A stretch of DNA of 64,000 nt. Source: Ctenosaura bakeri (Eukaryota; Chordata; Lepidosauria; Squamata; Iguanidae). Below are positions 1 to 10,700 of this stretch, one piece after another. Where the stretch lies: NCBI GenBank assembly GCA_948474755.1, contig CAOLHI010000058.1:186001-250000 (forward strand), read 5' to 3'. Under the pieces are notes generated by a model, which was not told the DNA's origin, ran no database searches, and saw only the letters and a list, made by a program, of their open reading frames with translations. Numbering within the stretch: position 1 is the first letter of the stretch; every line of letters starts with the position of its first letter. A program made the position numbers and the translations under genes.

Positions 1-625
1 TTTGGACTACTGTAACATACTCTGTGTGGGACTGCCTTTGGGAACTGTTTAGAAAGTTCATTGTGTCCAAAATGCTGCAGCCAGAATCCTGACTGCAACC
101 AGCTATAGTGAGCATATAACTCCCTTGTCAAAACAGCTTCACTGGCTACTGGTTTGTTTCTGGGAACAATTCAAAATGCTGGGTATACAGCTTAGTTCCA
201 GACTATCTGAAAGATGGTATCTCCCTATACAGATCTTCCAGAATTCTAAGATCTACAGAGGAAGATTTTATCTTAGTGCCACAACTGTCACAGGCTCACC
301 TGGTGAGGATATGAGAGAAACAGCCTTCTCAGTGGCTGTTCCCACCCTCAGGAACTCCCTTCCACAGGAAGCTAGAGTGGTCCTTCTCTATTTTCCCTTT
401 TCTGTTCAAGCAGGCTTTTAATGTGTAAGCAGACAAGGTTCTGATTGAGATATTTTATCTTTTAAAAACTTCTGTACATTTTGAATATTTCATACTTCTT
501 TATGTGGTGATTTTGATTTTTTTAAAAAAAAATTATTGTAAAAATGTTGGTTTTCACTTTAATTTTCTGATTGCTTTATTTCATATACCTAAATACGGCA
601 CTGGAGAATAAAGAACTTACATGCA
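1..625 (+). mobile_element. L2/CR1-like LINE, 3' end
   Basis: This is the 3' end of a non-LTR retrotransposon, with the C-terminal part of its reverse-transcriptase ORF followed by an AT-rich 3' UTR. The piece 125-421 stays open and reads QLHWL...VCF...QFK near its start and AFSVAVPTLRNSLPQEA near its end, the conserved C-terminal blocks of L2-clade LINE proteins. Codons before 125 (YCN-like, LVQNAAAR-like) are recognisable but out of frame, and the region between the blocks is shortened, so the copy is dead. It is cut by the window start. The 3' boundary near 625 is approximate. L2 versus another CR1-group clade is not settled. Confidence 0.7.
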
Positions 626-637
626 AGGTTAACTGTA

Positions 638-1035
638 CATCAAGTTCTCCACATTCACTACAGTTAGAGGTGCAAGATGCTTGCAAAAGTGGGGAAAAAT
701 GCAAATATCAATGTGTATGTATGTGTGTAATGGGAGCTGAAGCATAGTGGGAAGAATGGGCACTCATAGTTCAAATCAAATTAGGCAAAAGAGAATGAAG
801 GGGGGTGGCCATGTTGGTCCTATACTTCCTCTCTCTCTCTCTCTCTCTCTTCTCCTTCCTTGGGTGTGGGGATCATTGGGAGAGGGTTTGTGGTGCCTAG
901 AAACTGGGCTTTAAGTTGTCCTTAGCTGGTCAGGCAGCTGCTAGTAAATAAGGAGGAAAACCAGAAGTGGGTTTTTAAAGGCTGCATGGCCTGATTAGAG
1001 TCACCAAGAGGGCTTGGAGAACCTGACAAATAATC
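638..1035. mobile_element. Tigger-like non-autonomous DNA transposon fragment
   Basis: The first bases after a TA dinucleotide (636-637) align with the terminal sequence at 52378 and 22421: a CA...CTCCA(C/T)ATTCA block, a TTAGRGG block and then AAAAATGCAAATATC. The similarity to 22421-22800 continues with a CT-rich stretch, CTTCCTTGG, GGGAGAGGGTTTGTGGT and TTAGCTG, so both are copies of one element. TA target sites and CAGTNGNCCCTC-like ends are the hallmark of Tigger/pogo MITEs. No transposase is seen. The right boundary is approximate. Confidence 0.5.
829..850. repeat. (CT)n microsatellite
   Basis: Eleven or so CT units inside the Tigger-like fragment, at a position that is also pyrimidine-rich in the copy near 22.6 kb. 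Confidence 0.9.
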
Positions 1036-1048
1036 AAATTTGTGAAAG

Positions 1049-1143
1049 ATCATTTTTGCACTAGACTTTTATAGCTCTATTATACCACTTTCAACATACT
1101 ATGGAATCCTGGGGTTTGCAGTTTAGTGCAGAAATGGCCAAAG
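1049..1143. mobile_element. Palindromic hAT-like MITE, internally deleted
   Basis: Keeps the left arm (tatagctctatt, ccactttcaacatactatggaatcctggggtttgcagttta as separate blocks) and then jumps to the right terminal GTGCAGAAATGGCC. Full copies of the same family are at 8651, 11849, 38102, 55497 and 62590. Most of the right arm is missing here. Confidence 0.7.
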
Positions 1144-1293
1144 TCAAACCCACACATGTGGGTGCTGACTGTATTTTCAATGTCTGTGTATGTCTGAAAA
1201 CTGGACAGTGAGAAAGGCTGACAGAAAGAAAATCAGCTAACTTGAAATGTGGTGCTCACAGAGAATGCAAAGGATAGTTGCTATTCTCATGTG

Positions 1294-1386
1294 TCCTCAA
1301 GTCATTTCCAACTTGGCCATTGGACAAACCTAAAACAACATGTTCTGGGGCTGAGAGTATGAGATGCACCCAAAGTCACCCAGTGG
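1294..1386 (-). mobile_element. tRNA-headed SINE, 3' part (split by L1)
   Basis: Reads, on the minus strand, the 3' body of the common SINE of this window (GTCCTCAAGTCATTTCCAAC end block, then the AAAGTCACCCAGTGG block). The element continues at 4104 after the L1 insertion: joining 1386 to 4120 restores the normal order of the SINE. It had already lost part of its body before the L1 landed. Confidence 0.75.
1371..1386. repeat. L1 target-site duplication, 5' copy
   Basis: caaagtcacccagtgg, repeated exactly at 4104-4119 on the other side of the L1. Sixteen base pairs is a normal length for an L1 target duplication. Confidence 0.85.
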
Positions 1387-3584
1387 CAAAGAGGTTAAAT
1401 AAATTTATTTATAAGTATATACATAAAGATCAATGTGGTTTTATTCAAGGAAGACAGATGGCAAATTTAATAGGGAAAACGATAAATAAAATAAATATAA
1501 TGGATAGAGATAAACAAAAAGCTGGAATTTTAGCGTTAGATATATTTAAAGCCTTTGATTGCGTGGGATGGCCGGCGTTAAAAACAATATTAAATAAATT
1601 AGGAATAGGAGAGAGATTTAAAGGGTTAATAAATCAATTATATTCACATAATACATCTGTAGTGATGGTAAATGATGGATTTACAGAGCAGATTCAAATA
1701 ACAAGAGGAACGAGACAAGGATGTCCATTATCTCCAGTTTTATTTGCAATAGTTATAGAAATATTAGCGAATGTGATAAGAAATGATGAGAATTTGGATG
1801 GAATTGGAGTTAAGGAGAAAAATAAAATAAGCTTATTTGCAGATGATACATTGCTAACAATTAAAGATCCGGTTGAAAAGATAGATAGGATAGATAAACA
1901 TTTAAAAGAGTTTGGGGAGAAGACAGGGTTAGAAATAAATTGGGCCAAATCAGAAATAATGTTGTTTAATTATACTAAAGAAGAAATACAAAAATTTATA
2001 AGTAATAAAAAAAGGTCACTTAAAGTAAAAGAATCAATTAAATATTTAGGAATAGATATTACAAAAAATTTACAAGGATTTCAGGAAAAAATTTTTAAGA
2101 AATTAAGAATAGAAATTAAACGGAAATTAGAGGATTACAAAAATATAAAGTTATCGTGGTTTGGTAGAATAGCAGTGGTAAAAATGAAAATATTACCTAA
2201 TATTAATTTTTTGTTTAGAATGTTACCAATAAAAGTATCAGAGGAAGAATTAAAGGAGTGCCAAAAGATATTAAATAATTTTTGTAATGGTAATAAGAAA
2301 CCGAGGATTAACAAGAAATATTGGTATAAAAGTCAAAAAGAAGGTGGCCTGGGACTTCCAAATTTAAAATGGTATTATTATGCAAATCAATTGAGATATA
2401 TTATAGATGGAGTTTCAGGAAAGGGTGATTTAGATTGGTTAGAGACAGAAGATAAGAATATTGAGATGAAATTAGAAAATATATTTTTTAGGAATTTTTC
2501 AAAGAAAGAAATGGAAAAGATAGAAAATCCTTTTATAAAAAATATAATAGAAATATGGAAGAAAAATAAAAGAAAATTGATACCGAATATATCAACATTA
2601 ACTCCGATAGTAATGATGGAAAAATTTCCAATGAATTTGAGAGAAATAATAGAGAAAGAAATAAAAAAACAAAAAATATATAGATTAAAAGATTGGATGA
2701 AAATAATGATAAATAAAGATAGAATGAAAGAGAGATTGCAGGAAACTAAAATATCCTGGTTAAATTACATACAATTAGAGCAATGGACAAAGAGTATGAA
2801 AAGATATGTTAAGGATTTTAAAGAACATACTAAATTTGAACAAATTATTATTCAAAGAGAAAATATGCAAGAAAATGAAATATTAAAAGGTACAACAAGT
2901 GAAATATATAAAATATTAGCAAAAGAACAAGAAGAGGATTATCTTAGAAAAATCTGGGAGGAAGAGACAGCACAAAACATAGATATACAAGAATGGAGAA
3001 AAATCTGGAAACAACGTCATTTAAAAAAATTATCAATACGAATAAAAGAGAATTATTATAAAATAGTTTGGAAATGGTATTTGACTCCAGTGAAATTAAA
3101 TCGAATAGATGAGAAATATACAAGATTATGCTGGAGAGGATGTCAAGAAATTGGTACATATATGCATATGTGGTGGAATTGTAAAAAGATAATGGAATTT
3201 TGGCAAAAGGTTTTTAAAGAGATAAAAGAGATTACAGGAGTAGTAATACCAGTATGTCCAAATATAGCGTTGTTGTCTATATATAATAAGGTTGAGTGTA
3301 CTCAGGTAAGAAAAGAATTAATAACAAATTTGTTAATTGCAGCGAGATTAATAATAGCAAAAAAATGGAAAACAAATGAAAAATTTCAAATAGAGGAATG
3401 GTATAAAGAAGTGTGGAAAATTGCAATTAATGATAAATTAACATGTAGAATTAGATTTATGAAAGGTTTAACAAAAGGGAATGATTTTGAGGAAATTTGG
3501 AAAATATTTTTGGAAAAAGCTTTGATAAGAGATGGTAAAGCTACCCTATTACAAGAAGAATGGCAATTTTGGAAAGTGGATTAA
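1387..3584 (+). pseudogene. L1 ORF2 fragment (RT and C-terminal domain), open
   Basis: About 731 codons without a stop, ending at TAA 3582-3584. The protein starts at the AKRLNKFIYKYIHKDQCGF block of the reverse transcriptase, has the catalytic FADD motif (near 1837-1848), and ends with the L1 C-terminal zinc-knuckle pattern C-x3-C-x7-H-x4-C (near 3127-3180). The endonuclease domain and the first half of ORF2 are absent, so this is not a functional ORF2. The upstream in-frame ATG at 1278 lies in SINE and flanking DNA and is chance. Residue differences from the full-length copy are scattered single substitutions. The lack of stops reflects recent insertion, not selection. Confidence 0.9.
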
Positions 3585-4103
3585 ATAAAAAGTTGGCTCT
3601 GGGGGGTGGGTATATATATATATATATTTGTTTGTTTTGTTTTGTATTTTTTTTATTTTATTTTTTTATATTACGCGTGTGTGTTAAACTTGTGATCTAT
3701 TGATGAAATTGGATATGTGGTGTTAATTTTTAAAAGGAAAAAAAAAGTTAAAAGTTAACTGGCTTTGAAGTAATAAGATTATAATTAATAATAGTAATAG
3801 GTTAAATGGAAGCCGAAAATATAGAATTAAGAATGAAATTATAATATTAAAAATGAATATAATGAAAATAAGAATTAAAGATAGGTAACAAAAATGTATA
3901 AGCTGTATGATATGGAATAAGCTGAATAAGGTTATGATTTCAAGTGTAAAAGAGAAAAAAAATAATGTAAGTTTATGTTGTTTAAAGGAAAAAAAAATTT
4001 TTTTTCACTATTATGTATAACACATGGTGTTTAATTTTTTGTTTTTGTTTTTCAGTTATATAATTAATAAAAAATTATTATAAAAAAAAAACAAAACAAA
4101 AAA
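3585..4103 (+). other. L1 3' UTR with (TA)n tract
   Basis: AT-rich 3' UTR of the truncated L1. It holds a short G-run just after the stop, a (TA)n tract at 3611-3628 and several A/T homopolymers, then an AATAAA-type element at the end followed by the A-rich tail. Confidence 0.8.
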
Positions 4104-4195
4104 CAAAGTCACCCAGTGGAGTTTATGTAGCTGATCAGGGAATCGAACCCTAATTGCCATGGTCATAGTCCAATGCTCAAGCCACTGCACCATGG
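4104..4195 (-). mobile_element. tRNA-headed SINE, 5' part (split by L1)
   Basis: Continuation of 1294-1386. The first 16 bp are the 3' copy of the L1 target duplication. On the minus strand the tRNA-like head is clear: a B-box-like GGGTTCGATTCCC block (here gaatcgaaccct on plus, 4141-4152) and an A-box-like GCAGTGGCTTGAGC block. Confidence 0.75.
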
Positions 4196-4236
4196 TGGAT
4201 CTCTCTAAAGATACTACAGGCTGTTAAAAAAAAGAA

Positions 4237-4578
4237 ATGAATCATAGAATCATAGAAATTCATAGAATCATAGAAATTCAGAGTTGGAAGAGACCACACA
4301 GGCCATCCAGTCCAAGCCCCTGCCATGCAGGAACACCCTCAAATCAATCCCGACAGATGGCCATCAAGCCTCTGCTTAAAAACCTCCAAGGAAGGAGACT
4401 CCACTACATTCCGAGGCAGCAGATTCCACTGCCGGACAGCCCTGACTGTCAGGAAGTTCTTCCTGAGGTTCAGGTGGAATCTCCTTTCCTGCAGCTTGAA
4501 TCCATTGCTCCTTGTCCTGGTCTCTGGAGCAGCAGAAAACAAGTCCCCTCCTTCTTCTACGTGGCATCCCTTCAAATA
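4237..4578 (-). mobile_element. CR1 LINE, 3' end
   Basis: The plus strand starts with two or three copies of the CATAGAATCATAGAAATT repeat, which is the CR1 3' tail (ATTCTATGA units) in reverse. Next comes the short 3' UTR (GGCCATCCAGTCCAAGCCCC on plus) and then coding sequence. On the minus strand 4575-4339 encodes the CR1 ORF2 C-terminus with LRKNFLTVRAVRQWNLLP and SPSLEVFKQRLDGHLSGL, ending in a stop. This matches the canonical CR1 end closely. The 5' truncation point is near 4578. Confidence 0.92.
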
Positions 4579-4580
4579 TA

Positions 4581-4760
4581 TGTCAGGTTGTCTGCTCGGG
4601 GCAGGGAGCCTTTGTTAGTGTCACGCATATGCAATGAGGTGTTTACCGGAGAGATCCCTGAAGCGACAAACTGGCTTTACCTGGCCTGCCTGGGTGGAGA
4701 ATGGAATGTCCAGCAATTATTGGCCGTGCCTGTTTATGTGCTTGTCCGGAGGCCTCACAA
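4581..4760. repeat. 180-bp direct repeat, copy A (LTR U3 piece)
   Basis: Identical in length to 5476-5655 with only three mismatches (two adjacent bases near 4608-4609 and one near 4623 on a by-eye comparison). Copy B lies inside the U3 part of the LTR at 4856-5724, so copy A is an extra piece of that LTR. It sits directly against the CR1 5' end. Confidence 0.9.
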
Positions 4761-4855
4761 TGAGTGTATCTTAGAACAAATCAAGTCTGAACTGCTATTA
4801 GAAGCAACTGAGGCTATTGAACTTTGGACATAACATGGGGGAAAGGGTAATGTGT

Positions 4856-5724
4856 TGTTACCCTGATCTCTGGGGGTCCCAGGAGGGACACCTAAATAAT
4901 CAAACAACAAACACAACTTTGGGGAAAATTAGCTGGAACACTCACTAAAGCTAGTGAGAGGCAGGGTAACTTAGCAGGATCTTGCAACCCAGCGTCCACG
5001 GGGTCAGGTCAGTCAAGCAGTCAGACAGTTTAAAGTAATAAAAATGATGTTTTATTGAGTACAGACAGATATTAAAGACACCACAGTCACACAGATAACT
5101 AAGGAATCAGAGATTGACTTGGAATAGGGATTTTCAGAGGGAAATGGGTGATACGACACCTGTCTCGTAGTCCTTGAGAGGTCTGAAGATTGAGTTTGTT
5201 GGTATGGGGTTTCAGCATGTGGGACTGAGGGGAAGCCTTGCCAGGCAAAGAGGCAGCAAGGTGGTCTGGAACTCAGAAGCGATCTGAGGAAGGTCTCGGA
5301 ATCAGGGGTTTTTATAGGGTGAACTGTGACTGCAGGCCATACTTTACTCAGTGAGAACAATATGTTTTGGGCGCAGGACAAAGCTTTGGAAAGGTCAGAA
5401 TTTAGCATGATTGAATTAGAGCTGAATTAACAATAGTGTAGCCAGTATGCAAATGCGGAACGCTTAGTACAGCTTTGTCAGGTTGTCTGCTCGGGGCAGG
5501 GAGTTTTTGTTAGTGTCATGCATATGCAATGAGGTGTTTACCGGAGAGATCCCTGAAGCGACAAACTGGCTTTACCTGGCCTGCCTGGGTGGAGAATGGA
5601 ATGTCCAGCAATTATTGGCCGTGCCTGTTTATGTGCTTGTCCGGAGGCCTCACAAACACATGGAGTGGGGTGGCAGAGTAAAGCTGAATTGTTTGATATC
5701 AAAGAGACATTGAGTGCTATCTCC
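4856..5724 (-). mobile_element. Solo LTR 1 (ERV-like family)
   Basis: Long terminal repeat in minus orientation. On the minus strand it has a 5' end of the GAGMWAGCACT type, a TTTGATATC block, a TATA box (TATAAAAA, 5316-5309), a polyadenylation signal AATAAA (5056-5051) about 250 bp further on, and the family 3' end GGGACCCCCAG...GGTAACA at 4856. The same landmarks in the same order occur in LTRs at 23397, 42443, 52489 and 63310. No gag, pol or env is present nearby. Only the 95 bp between the LTR and the direct-repeat copy A could be proviral interior. Confidence 0.75.
5476..5655. repeat. 180-bp direct repeat, copy B (inside LTR 1)
   Basis: Partner of 4581-4760, 895 bp downstream, same orientation, no gaps. 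Confidence 0.9.
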
Positions 5725-7263
5725 GAGTAGGCCTGGACCACAGTAACAGTGTGATAAAGTAGAAGGTTATAGCAAAATGGGGAGAGCACACTACAGGTGG
5801 ATTGATTCAATCAAGGAAGTGACAACCATGAGTTTACAAGGCCTCAGCAAAGCAACTGATGACCAGGGTTCCTGGAGGTCTTTCATCCATAGGATCATGG
5901 TAAGTTAAAGTTGTTTTGAAAGAAAATAATAGTAAATACAAGTCTCATGCTACCTTACCCAGCCCACCCCTCTCCTAACTGCAATAGGGCTTTTTTCACA
6001 GGATGTTGTTGTCCCATATTGGAGATGAGAGAAGGATGGGACCCGGACGACTGTTCTACATGAGGTTGTCCGTGTCCTATTATTCTTCCATCTCCAGGAT
6101 TCATTGTGTTGGGGCAGGAAGTGTGGCCATTGCATTTTCTGATCCTCTACAGCTCAAGTAAGTTCAGGGCAGCACGATTGTCACTTTCATATATTTTGCA
6201 ATATAAACAGGCATCTTACAACAGTACATTTTCTTCAGAGAAACCCCCACGGAGCCTCTGTGAGGACTGTAAATGGGATTACCAGAAACAGAAGAGCTGA
6301 GGAAAGGGAGATGATGTAATCCCTTTTCACCAACCCCATGAGCCCTGGTGCCACTATACCACTGGAGATACTTAACATCTTATAAAAGTGGTTGCTCATT
6401 TTGATTAAAGCTGAGAACTTTTCAGCTACTCTCTTAATCTGAAGCATTATTTCTGAAGAATATACATTTCAGGCTTCCTGTTACATATCCTTAGGCTAGT
6501 CTCACAGTACAAGCAAGCTCAACTAACATGATTATTAAATGTGGATTTTTAATTAAGAGGTATTTGCACTATAAAAGAAGCTTTCATCTTTGGAGAAAAG
6601 GATGTTTAAAACATTTGAATCTCTTTTCTATTTGCAAGTTTTGTACCCATTTTTCATTATTTTTTTTGTTATTGCTGTGATTCTTAAAATTGCAGTGCAT
6701 TTTGGCAACATATACAACTCAAAAGAGATTTTAATAGAAGCTTATAATTATTAATGTTATATAAGCTAGATGGTGTGACCTAATTAACAGGGGCTTTTTC
6801 AAATATATAATTCTGTATGCATGAGCACAGTAAAGAGTTCTAACAGCTCACAACTAAATCTTGTTTACATGGCTTTGGTTCTTTCAGCTCCTTCAGGGCA
6901 AAAAAAATCAAAAATCAATACAATACTCTTTGAGCCTTTTCCACAAAAGGGTGCATTTTCAAAGACATACACTGAGAGAGAGCCTCTCAACTCCCATTGA
7001 TGCTAATGGAAGTACTTCATCTAAATCCCAGTGTATCACTTTGAAATGCACCCTTAATATACTTAAAAATACACATTTCTTCTTCTTTCTCTCAGACAAA
7101 TGGCTGGGAGGGTTTGTTTCATTTATTTATTTTTTTGGTCCTGCCACTTATACCAGCATGCTAGCTCTGGAGGGTTTCAGAAAATCTGTGCTTAGACACA
7201 TCTTAACACCTGAAAGGGGCGGGGGGACATTTTCCCTGGTAAAACAGGTCTGATTCAACAGCT
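5725..7263. other. Unassigned intergenic DNA
   Basis: No gene or recognised repeat. Open frames here are short and lack family motifs. The part 6480-6840 is AT-rich, non-repetitive and has TAATTA-type motifs. It could be a conserved non-coding element, but nothing in the sequence alone proves it. Confidence 0.4.
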
Positions 7264-7425
7264 TTCTTCTTCTTCTTCTTCTTCTTCTTCTTCTTCTTCT
7301 TCTTCTTCTTCTTCTTCTTCTTCTTCTTCTTCCTCCTCCTCCTCCTCCTCCTCCTCCTCCTCCTCCTCCTCCTCCTCTTCTTCCTCCTCTTCTTTGTCCT
7401 CCTCCTCCTCCTCCTCCTCCTGCTC
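7264..7425. repeat. Long (TTC)n-(TCC)n trinucleotide tract
   Basis: About 22 TTC units (7265-7331) pass into about 15 CCT units and then mixed TTC/CCT units. The whole ~160 bp is pure pyrimidine on plus apart from single interruptions near 7396 and 7421. The poly-Lys/Arg reading frame on the minus strand is only translation of this repeat. Confidence 0.95.
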
Positions 7426-7429
7426 CATA

Positions 7430-8650
7430 TCACAGAGATCTTGTCTTCCCCAAACATATGAAGAGAGACTTTGTAAAGTAAAATTCAGAGAAGATTGTTC
7501 TGTTCTAATTGATTACATGATTTAGGAGTCCTGGAACATCATCATTTATACCTTTTAATAAGATGGGAAGGGGTGTTGTGGTGAGAGAGCCAGTCACTCA
7601 AAATTCACATCTTATAGGTGAAATCATCCCTGTTAAGTTTATTTGCAGTGAAGGTTAATATTATAAGCTCTCACACATCTCCATGAGCCATGGAATGGCT
7701 CCTGATAGCACAACTGGATTGCATACCTCAAAACTGAATGCTGTCTCTTCTGTCAGTTTTGTGAATCCCAAAGAGCTTCATTTGATAGGTTATCCTCTTT
7801 TCCTCTTTTGGTTTTAAATTAAAACAGCTTCCTAGATATTCACAAATTCATTGCTTCATTTATTGAGATAGAGGGGAAATTTTCATGAGATCCTTAGAAA
7901 CTAACCCATCATCACTGTGCAGTTTGCTTCAGCTTCAAACTTGCAGAACCATCTCACCACCAACAGACAGAACACTAGATCCAGATCCTGTGGAGACAAA
8001 GATGTGAATGAGGCAAAAAGCAGAAGGGGAGACAGACAAAGGTTATATCAATTGCACATGATATTTCACAAAAAAATGAGAGGACAAGTAGTGGATGTTG
8101 ATGCTCTGCTGTCAGTGTGGTGGGGAGCCCACACTGGGATTCAGTCTGAACTTTGAATGAGCTATCCAGTGCTTTAAATTCACCTGGAATGGTTCATTCA
8201 AAGGTCAGACTAACCTGGAACAAATTCACTGCCCCTTTGACAAGGGGCAGTCGAGCCATCAGCCTCAACACTGTTCCAAGCGGCTTACACTGTAAAATTT
8301 GACAGAGAGAGTTACCAGAGGTAAGAGAGAGAAACAAAGGAATGGATAAATAGAGTAAGAATATGGATTTCTTTCAACTACACATACTTCATCTTGATTA
8401 CAGTGGGGAAGAAGTTCTTCAGCCAAAGTCTCTGTATAAAAAAATGGAGGTTAACCAATGACCAAACCTAACCTGGAAGTTTCTATAAGGATGAGACACT
8501 ATTAGTTGATTGGCTGGTGTGACTACACACAATCATTTCTCATTTTATTATTATATTATATTATAATTGTTCCTAGCACTGGATGGTAATGCACACTCTG
8601 CCTCTCTGTACAGCATATCTGAGGTAACCAAGTCAAGATCTCTTATGAGA
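7430..8650. other. Unassigned intergenic DNA
   Basis: No gene, no clear repeat. A short TA-rich run at 8545-8565 is the only low-complexity stretch. Confidence 0.4.
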
Positions 8651-8859
8651 CTGAGGCTATTTCCACACACCACTGTTATAATGCTATTATTCCACTTTCA
8701 ACATCCTATAGAATTAAGTGGTTTGTAGTTTACTAAGGCCAAAGAGCTCTCTGGCTCAGAATTCTAAATGGCCCTCCTTAAACAGCAAACCTCAGGATTC
8801 CATAGGATGTTGAAAGTGGAATAATAGCGCTATAACAGGTAATGCTGAAATGGCCTCAG
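8651..8859. mobile_element. Palindromic hAT-like MITE, full copy
   Basis: Terminal inverted repeats CTGAGGCTATTTCCACA and TGCTGAAATGGCCTCAG. The arms pair over most of their length: CTATTATTCCACTTTCAACA on the left and its complement TGTTGAAAGTGGAATAATAG on the right, GGTTTGTAGTTT against AAACAGCAAACC, so the single strand can fold into a long hairpin. No coding capacity. The length of about 209 bp is close to the other full copies. Confidence 0.85.
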
Positions 8860-9979
8860 TCCTGTCACCCAGGTACATATGAGAGAATAAGGATCTGTTT
8901 TACTTAATCTGATCTCTGTGTGTTTTAATGAAGAAAAAGGAGGAGCAGGAGGAGGAATAAGAAGAGAAGGTGGTGGCATGTTTTCTCTTTTGATGTGATT
9001 ATGATTACATACTGCTAAGGATAAATGGTGGTTTACATCTGCTTGACTAAATGCATGCAATTTAATGTTCCTACTTAAAGCTGATGATTTGCACAAAAAC
9101 AATCATTCCTTTCTCATAATTCTTATTCATGGATTTTTAAATTTTATTTATATGACCTAATATAGTGCAGTATACAGTGGACTCTCTTCTTGTGTGAACT
9201 CTACATGCACAAATGCAAGGGAACACGAAGCACTATATCCTATTATAGTCAATGGACACAGCACACACATGCCGCTGAATCCACTGACTATAATGAGACA
9301 CAACACTTCACTTTTTTTTATTTGTTTTGTTTTAAGCAAAAACAAGGAAAGGAACCCCCACATATACAGCAGGCACACTATGTACACACATTGCTTCTTT
9401 ATTCTCTTACTCTCTATATAGTGACAAAGTATGACAAAAGTCTCTTTTATTTACCTTGTCTAGTTTCCTTGAAGAAAATTCCAAGAGGTCAGCTAAGAAA
9501 ATGTTGTGTTTTACATCTAATAGTAGAGGACTGTGTTTTTCTAACACATCTTTAAAAATTAGGTTACTGAAGCACACAGTGCAAGGTTGTGAACCACATT
9601 TCAGCAGTACTAAGCTAAACAGCTTGTGCTTGATGGATGTGTTTCCTCCAACACCTGACTGCAAACATTAACAATGAGAAAATCTAATGTTTGAAATATT
9701 TTAGGGTGACAGAAGCAGGCAGAGATTAAAAATTCCTGGCAAAAAAAGGAACAGGAAAGGTTTCTTAAAAGGTGAAGCAAAAAAGTGTGAGTATTTCACA
9801 CAGAAGGTATATTCTTATCACTGTTTAAAACAGGATGGAAATTAGGAAGACCCACAGATATTCTCAGTATCCCCTGCCTCGGTATACTTTTCTGGGTACT
9901 GTGATTATTTTCCTGTCACTATTATTTTCCCATCACTATTATTTTCCCATTCCTCATTCACTATTGTGAAATATACTTT
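8860..9979. other. Unassigned intergenic DNA
   Basis: No gene or confident repeat. 9226-9300 has a weak inverted pair around ATAGTCAATGG / CCACTGACTAT that may be a MITE remnant. Confidence 0.35.
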
Positions 9980-10168
9980 ACAACAGTTCTATTCAAAGTG
10001 GTGGCCCTTGGCTTGATGACAGTCCACAAATCATTGGCTGCTGGTACACTGTAAGTTTCCAGATACCGACACAATTGTTGCCAGTGGATACAAATCTGAT
10101 ACTGGTCCTTGGTATATTAGGGAAAAATGCTGGTTCTCCAGCATCAGATCACCCGAGAACCATTGCTC
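9980..10168. mobile_element. Possible hAT/Charlie-like MITE
   Basis: Left end contains AACAGTTCTATTCAAAGTGGTGG and the right end GAGAACCATTG, loosely inverted and resembling the CAGNGGTTCTCAAAGTGG type ends of hAT-Charlie elements. Degraded, boundaries uncertain. Confidence 0.3.
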
Positions 10169-10700
10169 AACAGCACTGAAGATGATTCAGTTTTCGAGTT
10201 TTTAATTATTTTTTTCTATTGTACATTTCTACCACGCTTTCTATGATGTGCATCCATGGTACACTTGTAATTCCAGTGTGACTTTTGTATTCTTAGTGTG
10301 TGGATTTTCATACTGTTTCCTATTTTTGTATTTATTTATTCTTGTTTTGGTTTGGTTTAGTCTTACTCTCTGTGTCACAATTTGGTGTGGTAATTTCATT
10401 GTTTTTTGTTGGGGTTTATTTCTGATCATTTTATTTCCTGTAATTGAGCAATGGAAAATCCATTAATAATAGATTCCATGCTATTCACCATGGAAGCTAA
10501 ACAGAACTTCCAGTTTCAGAGCCAGTATACTGGAAGAGTTAAATGATAGGAAGATAGTCTTGTTTCTGCACTACATGAAATCTTTCTCAGAAGCACATGT
10601 CTGACTACAGTAGAAAACAGCAAAAGAGGTAAGACTAGAATAACCTTTGACTTGATTCAGCAACGCTCTATTTGAGCTTTTGATATGGGAGACAAATCAA

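Larger units (their letters stand above)
1387..4103 (+). mobile_element. 5'-truncated L1 retrotransposon (2.7 kb)
   Basis: An L1 that starts inside the reverse-transcriptase domain of ORF2 and runs through the end of ORF2, a 3' UTR and an A-rich tail (4082-4103). It is flanked by a perfect 16-bp duplication, the product of target-primed reverse transcription with incomplete cDNA synthesis. The 3' UTR starts with a G-run block (3600-3609) that is also present after ORF2 in the full-length copy, and it ends in the same agttatataattaataaa motif. Very low divergence from the copy at 12309-18385 shows a recent insertion. It lies inside a SINE. Confidence 0.92.

Noticed and set aside
1278..1386. 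N-terminal 36 codons of the 768-codon frame
   Set aside because: They come from flanking and SINE DNA; L1 homology begins at about 1387.
4237..4833. 198-codon plus-strand open frame
   Set aside because: It runs antisense through the CR1 3' end and on into an LTR piece. The real coding sense there is the minus-strand CR1 C-terminus.
7203..7457. Arg/Lys-rich protein on the minus strand
   Set aside because: Translation of the trinucleotide repeat.
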